From assembly GCA_029204225.1 (NCBI GenBank), contig CM055092.1, positions 12,960,476 through 13,024,475 on the forward strand: 64,000 bases of DNA. Direction: 5' to 3'. A model generated the notes under the pieces. The model saw only the letters and a list, made by a program, of their open reading frames with translations. It was not told the origin of the DNA and ran no database searches. Positions within the stretch are counted from its first letter, which is position 1. Every line of letters starts with the position of its first letter. Shown here piece by piece: positions 1-10,914 of this stretch. The stretch comes from Diphasiastrum complanatum (taxonomy: Eukaryota; Streptophyta; Lycopodiopsida; Lycopodiales; Lycopodiaceae). The translations under genes and the position numbers were made by a program.

Positions 1-319
1 TAGCTTGACTAGTTTTGGTCATATGACTTGTAAATAGTTAGATGGTCATGATGTGGCTTGTCACACGTGCCAAATAGCATAGGATTCCATTCATAAGGAT
101 GTTCTCAAGTAGACCTAAGTGTTAGAACCTTTGGATTGAGTCCAAATTATGCTTAGATACAAGGGAGAAAAAATAGGAGCTATTTTTGGTAATTTTTGCA
201 TTGTTGAGGGATCTCCAGGATTCCAACCCTAACTTGGTAGGGATGAAAGATCCACCAAAATTAGCATTAGGGATAGGTTTAGGGCTACTCATGCCTGCCC
301 AAAACCGTGATGGATCATG

Positions 320-328
320 TATATATAG
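320..328 (+). promoter_or_regulatory. TATA box of the Copia-A1 LTR
   Basis: TATATATAG in the middle of the LTR, duplicated at 5792-5800 in the 3' LTR. Position and composition fit the core promoter for the genomic transcript. Inferred from sequence only. Confidence 0.5.
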
Positions 329-493
329 GTGATGATATCTCACCAAAATCAATCAAGCAATTTCATATTTTTTCTCTCATAATGGTGCAATTGCTCTCTA
401 TGTTCATAATTGTTTGAGTACTTGTGATTACTAATGATTATAGGATTGAATGTAGGTCTGGTGTATAGTACTCAGACTGTGGGAGGCCGTACT

Positions 494-507
494 TTCACAC
501 GTGTGAA
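494..507. promoter_or_regulatory. 14-bp palindrome TTCACACGTGTGAA (G-box core)
   Basis: Perfect palindrome with CACGTG at its centre, repeated at 5966-5979 in the 3' LTR. A second CACGTG is at 64-69. CACGTG is the G-box bound by plant bZIP and bHLH factors. A regulatory role here is inferred; an extended 18-bp form occurs in the related element at 53139-53156. Confidence 0.4.
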
Positions 508-663
508 GCCTTCTTCAAGGATTTGGGCCATTTAGTGAGGTTCAAGCATATATTTTTGATGGATTTTGATGGTTCAACTTGTGCTAATCTTATGAAATCA
601 TAATCTATTGTTTCCCTCATCATTTCAAGTGTTTTAGGATCCTTATTTGCTGTAATTTTTACA

Positions 664-675
664 TGGTATCAGAGC
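664..675 (+). other. Primer-binding site, initiator tRNA-Met type
   Basis: TGGTATCAGAGC directly abuts the LTR terminus ACA. It is complementary to the 3' end of plant initiator tRNA-Met, the standard primer for minus-strand synthesis in plant copia elements. Confidence 0.9.
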
Positions 676-1475
676 CTAAAGACTGAAATGAGCTAAATCC
701 TTGGTTTTCATTCAATTTGATCACAATTTTTGATCTAAATCTTGTGTAGATTGGATCTTAGCATCTAGTATTGATTCTAGAACTCAAAGTGACTCAAATA
801 CATTGGAGATTGGTGTTGTGTGACTTCATTTGCAGGTGTTTAGGTGTCTAAAACCAGAGGCAAAGTTGAATTCAATTCACATTACCAAGATAGCAAGTTT
901 TTGCTTGCTCCAAGCATTGATTTCTAAGCGAGTTTTGGAGGTGATTTCATAGAGGAGGCTTTCTAGCATTCAAGGAGAGGGAAGATCAGAGTTTTGGGGA
1001 CTCTTCAAGGCTGTTCTAAGGTGTACTAGACACCTCCTAAAGTGATTTAGGTTCAGTCCAACCATTGCTTGACTTATGCACCAAATTAGATCAATTTTTC
1101 ATCAATTTTGATCATTTTTTGCTTATGATTGGATAGTAGATTGTGTTGCATCCTCATTAAGTTCCATTTAGATCTTTTACAAGTGATTTTGGAAGTATAT
1201 TAGGTTGCTGAAATTCACTTTTGATCAGATCATTTGGAAGCTTTAATGTTCTTTATAGAAAGAGGGGCAATTCTACTAGTATTGTCTACTTCAATCAAGC
1301 AAGTGCATTGTTTCTAGTATTCTATGATTTGATTTTGTTAGAGATCATTCTTAGATCTTTATAGGAAGTCTATTACTAATATTTTCAGGTCCCTAAGAAG
1401 TGGGATAAGGTAGACCTTCAATCAAATCAATAGAAGTAACCTTCATTTGTGTCAAGTCCTTGATTAGGAGACTAG
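676..1475 (+). other. Untranslated leader of Copia-A1
   Basis: About 800 bases between primer site and gag start with no open frame of note. It would carry packaging and translation signals, but none can be named from the sequence. Confidence 0.6.
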
Positions 1476-2237
1476 ATGGCATCTATAAATGCATATCTTT
1501 TGGATACTAATGAAAGGCTCAACAAAACTAACTATTCCATATGGAAAGTTAGAATGGAATCTATCATGATCATGCAAGATCTGATGGAAATTGTAAATGG
1601 TAAGGAGGGTGAACCTATTCATCCTCAAGAAAAAGCCAAATACATCAAGAGGTGCAATGTTGCACTACATTGCATAAAAATGAATGTTGCAAATGAACTC
1701 TTAAGAGAGGTAGGAAATTGCACTTCAGCTCAAGATGCTTGGGAGACTTTGCAAAAGGTCTATGAATCCAAAAACCAAACTAGAATGTTAGCTTTGAAGA
1801 ATCAAATCTATAGAAGCTATCAAAAGAAAGGAGAGAGTGCACATACTTTTGTCCTAAGAGTAAAGGAATTGAACAAAGAGCTAGCCTTTATAGGTGACCC
1901 TATCAAGGATGAAGAGCTTGTTCAACTCATATTGAATGGACTAAGCTTTGAATTTGACAATTTGGTTCAGGGATATGCAATTATGGGTAAGCTACCCATA
2001 CTTGAAGAACTTCAAGGCACACTCATGGCGAGGAATCAAGAAGGAGCCAAATGCAAGAGAGGATGGATAGGCTTTCCATCCAAGGTGGAGATGACCAAGC
2101 TCTCTTCACCAAAGGCAAAGGCAAGTCCAAAGGCAAAGGATCAACATTCAAGAAGTCTACAAAGCTTGAGGATCAAGAAGGACCCTCAAAGGCATCTCCA
2201 TCAACCACCAAAGTCAAGAAGGACAAATCAAAGGTGA
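1476..2237 (+). pseudogene. gag N-terminal part, Copia-A1
   Basis: Capsid-type protein that would form the particle in which the RNA is reverse-transcribed. The ATG at 1476 opens a typical copia gag: MASINAY start, the NYSIWKVRME segment near residues 19-28, and the ALHCIKMNVANELL and EELVQLILNGL segments of the UBN2-like core. The copia-like frame is lost near 2040-2055, where the homologous reading moves to the frame that opens at 2051. The last 60 or so residues of this frame are therefore out-of-frame sequence. A one-base indel is the simplest cause. The start is chosen because it is the first ATG and matches other copia gag starts. Confidence 0.85.
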
Positions 2238-3922
2238 AGTGCTACTATCGTAGCAAGATGGGGCATTATGCCTCGGAATGCTTCAAGAGGAAGCAAGATC
2301 AAAGCCAAGACAACATGAGCAAAGAGGAGGAGGAGAGTTCACATGAGGACTCTCTCATGATGTCCATATTTTCTTCAACAAGCTTCAAAGGAGAAGATCC
2401 TTGGTGGATTGACTCGGGTGCTAGTTCACACATGACTAGTAAAAGGGAGTTTTTCTCTTCTCTCTTATCTTATGATGGACCTATAAAGTCTATCTATACA
2501 GCAAATGATGAAGCTTGTAAGATTGAAGGAGTTGGTAGCATTCCCCTTTGCTTAGGATCTTCCAAAAAGATCAACATAGAAGGTGTTTTGTACATTCCTA
2601 CAATAACAAAGAATCTACTAAGTGTTGGCCAAATGGTAGACAATGGTTTCAATGTTGACTTTGCTTCAAATGAATGTTTCATCAAGAAGAAGGGTAAGAT
2701 AGTGGCTAAGGGCACTAGACTTGGCAAACTTTATAAGTTGGATGCATTTGTGGATACTAATGCTGTCATGTTGGCCGAGAAGAGCAAGATATCTACCTTT
2801 ACTTTATGGCACAAAAGACTTGGACATGTCAACTCGGGTTCCATGGAGGCTATGATCAAGGAGGAGTATGCTTTAGGCCTACCAAGGTCTATTGGGAAGG
2901 AAGACACGGTTTGTGAAGCTTGTGCCTTATCCAAGGCACATAAGAAGGTGTTTCCTAACTCCATCACAAAGTCATCTCATCCTCTTGAACTCATACACTC
3001 AGATGTGCACATTGCTAGCACCAAATCTAATGGAGGTTCATCCATGTTTTTAACCTTCATTGATGACTACTCAAGATATTGTTGGGTGTTCTTACTTTCC
3101 CTCAAGTCTCAAGTATTTGATACTTTTGTAAAGTTCAAGTTGTTTGTGGAAAAGCATCATAATCATAGCATCAAGATTCTTAGAAGTGACAATGGTGGAG
3201 AATTCATCTCCAATGAGTTCAAGGCCTTTTGTGAGGAGGAAGGGATCAAGAAAGAGACTTCTTGTCCTTACACTCCTCAACAAAATGGAGTTGCTGAAAG
3301 AAGGAATAGAACATTATGTGAATGTTCTAAGGCTTTAAGATTAGATGCTTGTTTGCCCAAATCCTTTTGGGGTGAGTCTCTTGTATGTGCAAACTACTTG
3401 ATGAATAGGGTGTCTTGCAAAGCAATTGAAGGCAAAACTCCTTATGAGATGTTGTATGGAAAGAAACCCAATCTTAATCACTTGAAAGTTTTTGGGTGTA
3501 TATGTTATGTGCATGTGCCATTGGAAACAAGAACCAAGGAGGATCCATCTTCCACAAGAGGGATCATGCTTGGATATGCAAGCTCAAGCAAGGGCTACAA
3601 AGTCTATCTCCCATCCTTGAACAAATTTGTTGTTTCAAGGGATGTCATCTTTGATGAACATCATATGCATATGCTTGAAGAAGGCTCAAGTGCTCCAACA
3701 ATCAAGAAGAAGATGGCCGAGGAGCAAGATCTTGGTTTTGAGGAGGAGCTCATGGAGGAGCAAGCACCAAACCCACCTATCACACCAAGGAGATCTTCAA
3801 GGGCAAAAGTGGAGCCATCAAGGCTCACATATCAAGGCAAAGGACAGCAAGTTGAGGTTATCTCATCCACTTCTTATGCTTATCTAGTTTTGAAGAACCG
3901 TCTAATGTTGAAGATGCATTGA
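2051..3922 (+). pseudogene. gag zinc knuckle, protease and integrase, Copia-A1
   Basis: Continues the polyprotein in a second frame. Near residue 64 the CCHC knuckle reads CYYRSKMGHYASEC; its second Cys is Arg (codon at 2249), so zinc binding is probably lost. The protease active site is WWIDSGASSH, with Asp at residue 121. The pre-integrase HHCC finger (LWHKRLGHV, CEACALSKAH) is followed by the integrase core with Asp 318, Asp 380 and Glu 416, a spacing of exactly 35 residues between the last two (DD35E). These would cut the polyprotein and insert the cDNA. The basic linker PRRSSRAKVEPSRLT follows. The frame fails near 3885, where the RT reading continues one frame over. Confidence 0.9.
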
Positions 3923-5439
3923 ACTCCAAAGAATGGTATAAAGCTATGTTGGATGAGTATGATGCCTTGATTGAGAATGAAACTTGGTTGCTTGTTGAGA
4001 GACCTCAAAGGAATGTAATAGGATGCAAGTGGGTCTTCAAGCTTAAGTTGAATGCAAATGGGAGTGTTAACAAACATAAAGCAAGATTAGTTGCAAAAGG
4101 TTATGCTCAAGAGAGAGGGATAGACTATGAGGAAACTTTTGCACCCGTGGCCAAGATGGTCACAATAAGGCTAATCATTGCACTTGCATCACATTTTGGA
4201 TGGATTCTATGTCAAATGGATGTCTCTAATTCTTTCTTGAATGGTTTTTTGGAAGAAGATATCTATATGGAGCAGCCACAAGGGTTCATCAAGCATGGAA
4301 TGGAGAACAAAGTATGCCATCTCCAAAGAAGCATCTATGGCTTGAAGCAAGCCTCGAGATCTTGGAATTCAAGACTACATTGCTATCTTATTTCACTTTC
4401 TTTTGTTCAAAGTGAATATGATCCCACTCTTTACATTAAGTTTGATGATGTTGGTATTGTACTTTTACTCATTTATGTAGATGACATCATCATTAGTGGA
4501 AATAGTGTTGATGGTATTGAAAAAATCAAGATAGATCTATCCTTAGAGTTCAAGATGGTAGATCTAGGGTGTCTTCACTTCATCTTAGGCATAGAAGTAC
4601 TTAGAGGTTCTGATTTTATCTTTATAAGTCAAGTAAACTATGCTCAAAGTCTTTTGAAGAAGTTTAAGATGGAAGTATGCAAAAGTGTTGACACACCAAT
4701 GGAGCAAGATGTAAAAGTGCCAAATGAAGATGATGAAAGATCCTTCATGGACATCACTTTGTTTAGGAAACTTATAGGTTCCTTAATGTGGATCACTATA
4801 ACTAGACCAGATCTTAGCTTTAGTGTATGTAGGTTGAGCCAATCCATGCAAAAGCCATTGAATATCCATTGGAAAAAGGCTAAGAGGATTCTAAGATACA
4901 TCTCGGGTACATTGGATTTTGGGATTCTATATAGAGGAGATGTGATTAACCTTCATGCATTTAGTGATTCAGATTTTGCAGGGGACAAGAGGGATAGGAA
5001 ATCAACAAGTGCCTATTCAACTTTCATAGGAGAAGGTGTGGTTTCATGGCTTTCAAAAAAGCAAGAAACTATATCTCTATCTTCAACTGAGGCCGAGTAC
5101 AAAGCTTTGACAACCACTACAAAGGAGGTACTTTGGATCAAGAGATTATTGGTGGAACTAAAGATCATGGATTCAGAGGAGGCACCAATCATCTACAATG
5201 ACAATATATCAGCCCAACACCTTGCATCTAACCCAATCTTCCATGCAAGATCTAAGCACATTGAGATATGCCATCACTTTGTGAGATAAATGGTGCAAGC
5301 CAAGGAGATTGCTTTGGAGCATGTTCCAAGCAATGAATGTGTAGCTGATCTACTTAATAAACCACTTCAAAAGACACCTTTTATGAAGTTCAGATCATCA
5401 CTTGGAGTGATTAGTAAAGAAATGATTGAACCAAGCTAG
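3919..5439 (+). pseudogene. reverse transcriptase and RNase H, Copia-A1
   Basis: RT domain from its first motifs (KEWYKAMLDEYDAL, GCKWVFKLK) through the catalytic YVDD box at residues 186-189 (4474-4485), then the SLMWITITRPDL connection and RNase H (SDSDFAGD, SLSSTEAEYKAL, ARSKHIEI). It copies element RNA into cDNA and removes the RNA strand. The open frame ends at TAA 5287-5289, but the same frame continues with copia C-terminal sequence to TAG at 5437-5439, so 5287 is a premature stop. The ATG at 3919 is incidental: homologous reading starts upstream, around 3886. The catalytic residues look intact. Confidence 0.9.
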
Positions 5440-5442
5440 ATA

Positions 5443-5453
5443 GTGAGGAGGAG
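5443..5453 (+). other. Polypurine tract of Copia-A1
   Basis: GTGAGGAGGAG immediately precedes the 3' LTR start TGTTAAAAATTC. This is the expected primer site for plus-strand synthesis. Confidence 0.85.
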
Positions 5454-6135
5454 TGTTAAAAATTCACAATTCTAGCTTGACTAGTTTTGGTCATATGACT
5501 TGTAAATAGTTAGATGGTCATGATGTGGCTTGTCACACGTGCCAAATAGCATAGGATTCCATTCATAAGGATGTTCTCAAGTAGACCTAAGTGTTAGAAC
5601 CTTTGGAATGAGTCCAAATTATGCTTAGATACAAGGGAGAAAAAATAGGAGCTATTTTTGGTAATTTTTGCATTGTTGAGGGATCTCCAAGATTCCAACC
5701 CTAACTTGGTAGGGATGAAAGATCCACCAAAATTAGCATTAGGGATAGGTTTAGGACTACTCATGCCTGCCCAAAACCGTGATGGATCATGTATATATAG
5801 GTGATGATATCTCACCAAAATCAATCAAGCAATTTCATGTTTTTTCTCTCATAATGGTGCAATTGCTCTCTATGTTCATAATTGTTTGAGTACTTGTGAT
5901 TACTAATGATTATAGTATTGAATGTAGGTCTGGTGTACAGTACTCAGACTGTGGGAGGCCGTACTTTCACACGTGTGAAGCCTTCTTCAAGGATTTGGGC
6001 AATTTAGTGAGGTTCAAGCATAGATTTTTGATGGATTTTGATGGTTCAACTTGTGCTAATCTTATGAAATCATAATCTATTGTTTCCCTCATCATTTCAA
6101 GTGTTTTAGGATCCTTATTTGCTGTAATTTTCACA
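5454..6135 (+). repeat. 3' LTR of Copia-A1 (682 bp)
   Basis: Starts TGTTAAAAATTC after the polypurine tract and ends TTTTCACA, so the termini are TG and CA. Positions 5473-6135 repeat 1-663 without gaps. It carries the same TATA (5792-5800) and CACGTG palindrome (5966-5979). Confidence 0.95.
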
Positions 6136-7122
6136 TGGATTTACATTGAGACCAACGAGGATACCCACGCCTTACTTTGTACTCAAATTTATGAGACATG
6201 ACTATATTGGCATACACATGCATATGTCATCAATCAAAGTTTATACAATTTTACTAATACATTTTGTTCTTTTTTGTTTAGTACAAAACTTTACAATGAC
6301 ATGTGAATGCATGAATGGCATTTTCGTGCGGAGCACATTCATAAAAATAAAAATACATATGATTGTGGATTCATGGCAAACATTATTTAAGAGAGTCAAG
6401 CAAGCACAGTTGACACCAACCTAATCTCTTCTCAACTTGATTATTGTGAGACAACCCATGAAGATAGATTGAAAGTTGGATTTACGCAATAAAGATTTTT
6501 TCTATATTTGATGGAATATGATTCAAGGTCATTTGTATTGGTCCTAATGCAACTATGAGGAAAGATTAGAGCATCTATTTAGCTATTGACTCCACCAAGC
6601 TGTGGACAAATCATAGTGATACATTTGTTTTTTTGTCTACAATGTGAGCATGTACATAAATGTGTTCAATATATTGCAATGCAAGTATTCATGATTAGTG
6701 TGCCTTTTTGTATTGATTACAAATTTATCTAATTCGATCAACTCAAGCAATTTTAACATAGATATTCATACTAAGCGATGTTTATACTAATAACTACAGG
6801 TGGTCTTTCACCCTAATCGCTTAAATCCTTATCATGAAGATGCATAAATCTACTTTGATGTGACTCATTCTTTTCACGATCATGACATCGATCTTAAAAT
6901 GTCAATGATGTTATTGATCATGATGGACCATCATTGGACAATTTGACATCACCTAATACACTACATCCTGCTTGATTGTTGATCTTGTCATCACCATTAG
7001 GCCAATGAAAAGCAATTTTTCAACAATAAAGTCATATCGAATATCTAAGTAGAATTAAAGATAGACTCGTTTAGTTTGGCAGATTTGTCACATGATCAAA
7101 TTAATGAGATAAATGATATTAA
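6136..7122. other. AT-rich spacer, nothing recognised
   Basis: About 1 kb between two copia elements. A 92-codon frame at 6146-6424 has no recognisable motif and AT-rich composition, and I do not support it as a gene. No LTR, primer site or structured repeat was found. Confidence 0.5.
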
Positions 7123-8135
7123 TGGTGGAGTTTAATCTTACTCCTACTCATCCTTTTCACCCCCTTCATCTCTTAAGTGAATCACTCTCTCAAGCATTCG
7201 CAGAAAATACACTATCTTTTATAGTCTGCAGAAATACACATAAAGTCCAAACATGCAAAACTGCAGCTACCGCAATGTCAACGATTGCGGTCACATACGA
7301 AGACTGAATGAACCGCAACCGAACCGCAAAGTCCTGCTTATGGTTCCTACGAAGTGAACGAACGTAAGCTTCTTCACGCTCCTGCGGACACGCTCCCAAA
7401 GGAGATTTCAAGTACCTGCTTACGTCACGCTCCACCAATAACCGATCTACGAATCAGTACTATGGGCTATTAATGATCTTTTAAACTATAATTAGAATAA
7501 CCAAAGGATCTTCTGATAGCTATATAAAAATTTGAACATTTGAACAGCAAATATATACAAAACGTCAGAACAAAGATCAAACAACTCTAGTAGTTGACTC
7601 CTCAGAGTTAGTGATCATTATAGAGAGAGTTAAAAGTATTCAGAACCATAACAATTGAAATTTTGCTTAAGTAAGTAGGATCATGCGCTTATAAATGTGA
7701 TTGCCTTGTGATCTGATAGTTGTTATTACAACATTGAATATACAGATTTGCTAATGTTCTCATCAGTTGTATTCATGTTTGAATGCCTCTTACTTTTCTC
7801 TCTCTATTGTCAATAACTTCTTAAATGAAAAAATGTATGGCTGTCATTGACGCCTAATTGTTAGCATTTCTTTATGTCAGTAACAGAGAAGAGCACGGCT
7901 GTCTCAAACACCTAATCATTCGCATTTTCTTTGCGATTGTCTACGACACCTACACTAACATCTAATCAAATCAAAACTGCTCTACATTCTTAGTCTCTAA
8001 AGTAATCCAAGATCCTTATTCATCAATTTTTAATAGTTTCATCATTGTTTTCTTTGATTGGGGGTGACGGCCTCTATTTTGCTGCAACCTATCAGACCAC
8101 CCTTTGTGTGTGTCAGTTTGTCATCATCCCCAACA
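7123..8135 (+). repeat. 5' LTR of Copia-C1 (start uncertain)
   Basis: The 3' end CCCCAACA at 8128-8135 lies three bases before the primer site. TATATAAA at 7521-7528 fits the core promoter. The start at TGGTGGAGTTTAATC is proposed by likeness to other family C LTRs (TGTTGGATTTAACTC). There is no second LTR to align, so the left edge is a guess. Confidence 0.55.
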
Positions 8136-8138
8136 GAG

Positions 8139-8150
8139 TGGTATCAGAGC
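8139..8150 (+). other. Primer-binding site of Copia-C1
   Basis: TGGTATCAGAGC, initiator tRNA-Met type, three bases after the LTR terminus. Confidence 0.85.
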
Positions 8151-8186
8151 AGGTTTTGGAATTAATAGAGTCTTAAGATAAAGAAG

Positions 8187-8890
8187 ATGATATTAATCAA
8201 GAAGGAGCTATGGGGATATGTAAATGGTTTGATAGCCAGACCGACAGATTCTGAATTGCTCCCAGCTTGGGAAGCAAAGGATGGCAAAGCACTTGTCATC
8301 GTATCCTTGAATATGAAGGGCATTCAAATTGCTCATGTATCAAATAGTACCACCTCCAAAGAAGCGTGGGATATCCTAACATGTATTTATGAGACTTCAG
8401 ATGTTTCGACTCGTCTCTTCTTGAGGAAGAAGGTCCTTACACTCAAAATGAGCGACAGTACCTCAGTCAATGACCGTTTGAACAAGTTTAAATAGTTGTT
8501 GAATCAACTTGCTGCAATAGGTTCCCCTATTTCAGAAGAAGTAGACTCAACAATGTCTCTTCTCGCCAGTCTTCCATCCTCCTACGACAACCTAGTACTG
8601 CTCTTGAGCGATACTCCTGCGCTATCACACCAAAAGCTGACAACAAGTCTATTGCATGAAGAAGTTAGGAGAAAGAGCTTATCTACAATGAGTACCAATC
8701 AATGGCATTGTACTCTAATAAGCAGCAATCCAAGAAGAAGAACTTCAAGGACAAGAAGACGAAGATGGAGTAGCCAGATTCAACACAACAACAACAACAA
8801 CCACACAGACAACAACAACCATCCAAGGACAAACACTCTTTTGCAAATATAGCAAATGATCTAATCACGACATAAAATATTGTCACATCC
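8187..8890 (+). pseudogene. gag, Copia-C1
   Basis: Copia gag with the family C pattern: ELWGYVNGL, KDGKALVIVSLNMKG, KEAWDIL, RKKVLTLKMSD and LLASLPSSYDNLV. An in-frame TAG at 8493-8495 interrupts NKFK-stop-LLNQLA, where relatives have Gln, so a C-to-T change is likely. The gag reading is lost near 8690. At 8842-8883 a dead knuckle remains (CKYSK-stop-SNHDIKYC): its second Cys is Ser and one Arg codon became TGA. The capsid role is known for the family. This copy cannot make it. Confidence 0.8.
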
Positions 8891-8916
8891 TCAAACACAA
8901 CGAAACAAGAAAGAAG

Positions 8917-9150
8917 ATGCAGCAGCACCAAGAAGGAGCTTCTGAATCTGTCAAAAATTCCCAAGAAGATGAGAAGGCGCTGATGGTAGAAGATCAACCA
9001 AGTAGAGATGCATGTCAATGGTATCTTGATTTAGGTGCTTCACAGCACATGACACCATGTAAGAACCTATTCTCTACTCTCACAGCAATAGACTCAAAGT
9101 ACATCTTTTTCAGAGACTCAAGCTCACACAAGATCAAAGGCCAAGGCTAA
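8917..9150 (+). pseudogene. protease fragment, Copia-C1
   Basis: The retropepsin site reads WYLDLGASQHMTPCKNLF, with LDLGAS in place of the normal DSGAS: the serine after the catalytic Asp is Leu (TTA at 9031-9033). The frame ends at KGQG and stop. About 75 residues of the protease segment remain. Confidence 0.75.
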
Positions 9151-9179
9151 GCAAGATTACTGATCGAGGCTATAGAACT

Positions 9180-10060
9180 TTGTTTACTACTAGTCCATGT
9201 ACTATTATTGATGGGAATTCTAATGAAATCTGCTCTGCACACAAAGAAGAAAATTTGTATATTCCGAGTCACGATTTTGCACTTTCTGTGATTAATTCTG
9301 ATGCTCATGTTTGGCATCAAAGACTAGGTCATTTAAACATGAGGTCAATCTTGTACATGCATCATAACAATATGGTCAAGGACATGAATATTAATGTTGT
9401 TTCCACAACTAATCAGACTATTTGTAAAAATTGTCTACTAGGGAAACAACCTAGAACAATTTCCAAGAGGACAAGCCAAAAGAGCGAAGGCGATTCTGTC
9501 ACTAATTCACAGTGACTTATGTGGTCCTATGAGCGTACCCTCTCTGGTTCAAGCTCTATATTTCATCACATTTATTGATGACTTCTCCCGATTCAGCAGG
9601 ATCATGTTCATAAACAACAAGTCCAAAGCATTCAACTGCTTCAAATAATTCAAGCAATATGCTGAGAACCAAACTAATCAGAGAATCAAGACCTTGCGGT
9701 CTGATTCAGGGGGAGAGTACATGTAAGATGAAATGGCGGATTATCTATCATCATGCGGCGTGCACCATTAGTCCAGAACAAGTTGTACTCCTCAGCAAAA
9801 TGGAGTGCTGAAAGAAAGAATCGAACACTGTTGGAAACATCATGATCCATGATGTCCAATGCTCATCTACCCAAGAAATTTTGGGCTGAAGCAATCTCTA
9901 CTGCCTATTATCTATAGAACTATTCAAGCACCAAGGCAGTCGACTCTAGAACATCGTCTGAAGCCTACTACAGCTACAAACCAAGTCTGAAACATCTACG
10001 AGTGTTCGGATGTCTCTGCTATATGCACAAACTCCGTCTGATCTGAGAAAGAAGTTAGAC
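9180..10060 (+). pseudogene. pre-integrase finger and integrase, Copia-C1
   Basis: At 9180-9515 the HHCC finger is readable (VWHQRLGHLNM, CKNCLLGKQ). From about 9505 another frame gives the integrase core: LIHSDLCGPM, ITFIDDFSRF, RSDSGGEYM, CTPQQNGV. It carries stops near 9647 and 9724 and a base lost near 9808. Conserved post-core text follows (AHLPKKFWAEA, HLRVFGCLCYM). DDE positions are still visible, but the protein is unusable. Confidence 0.8.
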
Positions 10061-10116
10061 CCAATAAGTTGTAAGTATATCTTTATCAGCTATTTAACAT
10101 CATAGAAGGCACATTT

Positions 10117-10643
10117 ATGATGATGATACAGGTTAGACGAGATGTTGTCTTCCTTGAAGAAAATTTTTATGATGTCAAGCAGAAAGCAAAAATGCAGGAG
10201 TTTGTCCCAACAACTCCATTTACCATCGATAGGCCTAGACCTACAAATGTTCAACCAAAAAATGAAGACCTCCCAGTCATTCATCCAAGAGAGACATCAA
10301 CTCAAGAATCTGTAGTTCGAAAGTCTACACGACAATGACAACAACCTGATCATTTTGTCCCTCAAGCGTTTATCAGTCATGATGGACCTGCCACCGTTGC
10401 TGAAGCATTGTCAATATTAGATGCAGACAAATGGAAAGCTACCATGGATGCTGAGTACCATTCATTAATGAAGAACAAGACTTTGAGTCTTGTTAATCCT
10501 CCTGTAGGTATAAGACCTATAATTGACACCAAGTGGATCTTCAAACGAAAGCTAAAACCAGATGGATCAATATCCAAATGGAAAGCTCGTATAGTGGTTA
10601 AAGGTTATGAACAAATTTATGGAATAGATTACACTGACACCTT
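10117..10643 (+). pseudogene. IN-RT linker and RT N-terminus, Copia-C1
   Basis: Linker (DVVFLEENFYD, VRKSTRQ, stop TGA at 10336-10338) followed by RT start motifs: ADKWKATMDAEYHSL, IDTKWIFKRKLKPDGS, KARIVVKGYEQ, GIDYTDTF. The RT is cut after DTF, before the polymerase palm, by the LTR that begins at 10644. The open frame running on to 10674 is a fusion artefact. Confidence 0.85.
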
Positions 10644-10914
10644 TGTGAAAAAACCAGCAAGTACACAGGTGTGAAGAAACCACAACTGTGTTGATGAACT
10701 TCCCTAACCTTTGTGATAGCACATGATTCACATTTAGAGTGAAATCCACAATCTAATACTAGAATCCAAGACTAGAATACAATCCATAATGCAAATAATG
10801 AAAAGTAACTAGATTCCACACTTGTGAAAAAGTACAATTTAAATTTATTACATGAGAAAAAGGCTCTCCTCGAGTTAGAGAGAGAATCATACTACAAGTT
10901 TTACAAACTCACAA
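10644..10914 (-). repeat. Gypsy-type LTR fragment, probable 3' LTR of G1
   Basis: Begins TGTGAAAAAACCAGCA exactly where Copia-C1 RT stops, and includes CTCGAGTTAGAGAGAGAATC, similar to segments near 19450 and 35845 in other LTR candidates of this window. On its right is the minus-strand gypsy pol remnant, as expected of a 3' LTR. Only about 270 bp are recognised, so it is probably truncated. Confidence 0.5.

Larger units (their letters stand above)
1..663 (+). repeat. 5' LTR of Copia-A1 (lacks first 19 bp)
   Basis: Direct repeat of 5473-6135 with no gap. It ends in ACA directly before the primer site, the usual CA terminus. A TATA-like TATATATAG lies at 320-328, and the sequence after it would be R/U5. 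Open frames inside it are not genes. Confidence 0.95.
1..6135 (+). mobile_element. Copia-A1, near-complete Ty1/copia LTR retrotransposon
   Basis: The order is 5' LTR, tRNA-Met primer site, leader, gag, protease, integrase, reverse transcriptase, RNase H, polypurine tract, 3' LTR. Integrase before RT identifies Ty1/copia. The window starts 19 bp inside the 5' LTR (position 1 matches 5473), so the 5' target duplication cannot be read; the 3' flank begins TGGAT. The two LTRs align without gaps and differ at about nine of 663 positions by eye, so the insertion is fairly recent. The polyprotein is broken by two frame changes (near 2045 and 3885) and one nonsense codon (5287-5289). The copy is therefore not autonomous, although every domain is still recognisable. 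Confidence 0.95.
7123..10643 (+). mobile_element. Copia-C1, decayed 3'-truncated Ty1/copia element
   Basis: LTR, primer site, gag, protease, integrase and the start of RT can be followed in order, with many stops and frame changes. The coding region stops inside RT motif 1 (IDYTDTF) at 10643, where a gypsy-type LTR begins (TGTGAAAAAACC). No 3' LTR or RNase H remains. Gag resembles the family C gags at 32.0-32.5 kb and 41.0-41.6 kb, so all are placed in one family. It is clearly older than Copia-A1. Confidence 0.85.

Noticed and set aside
122-352. 76-codon minus-strand frame, also at 5594-5824
   Set aside because: Duplicated only because it lies in both LTRs of Copia-A1; it overlaps the presumed promoter and has no motif.
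6146-6424. 92-codon plus-strand frame after Copia-A1
   Set aside because: No recognisable domain, AT-rich composition, and it begins within bases of the LTR end.
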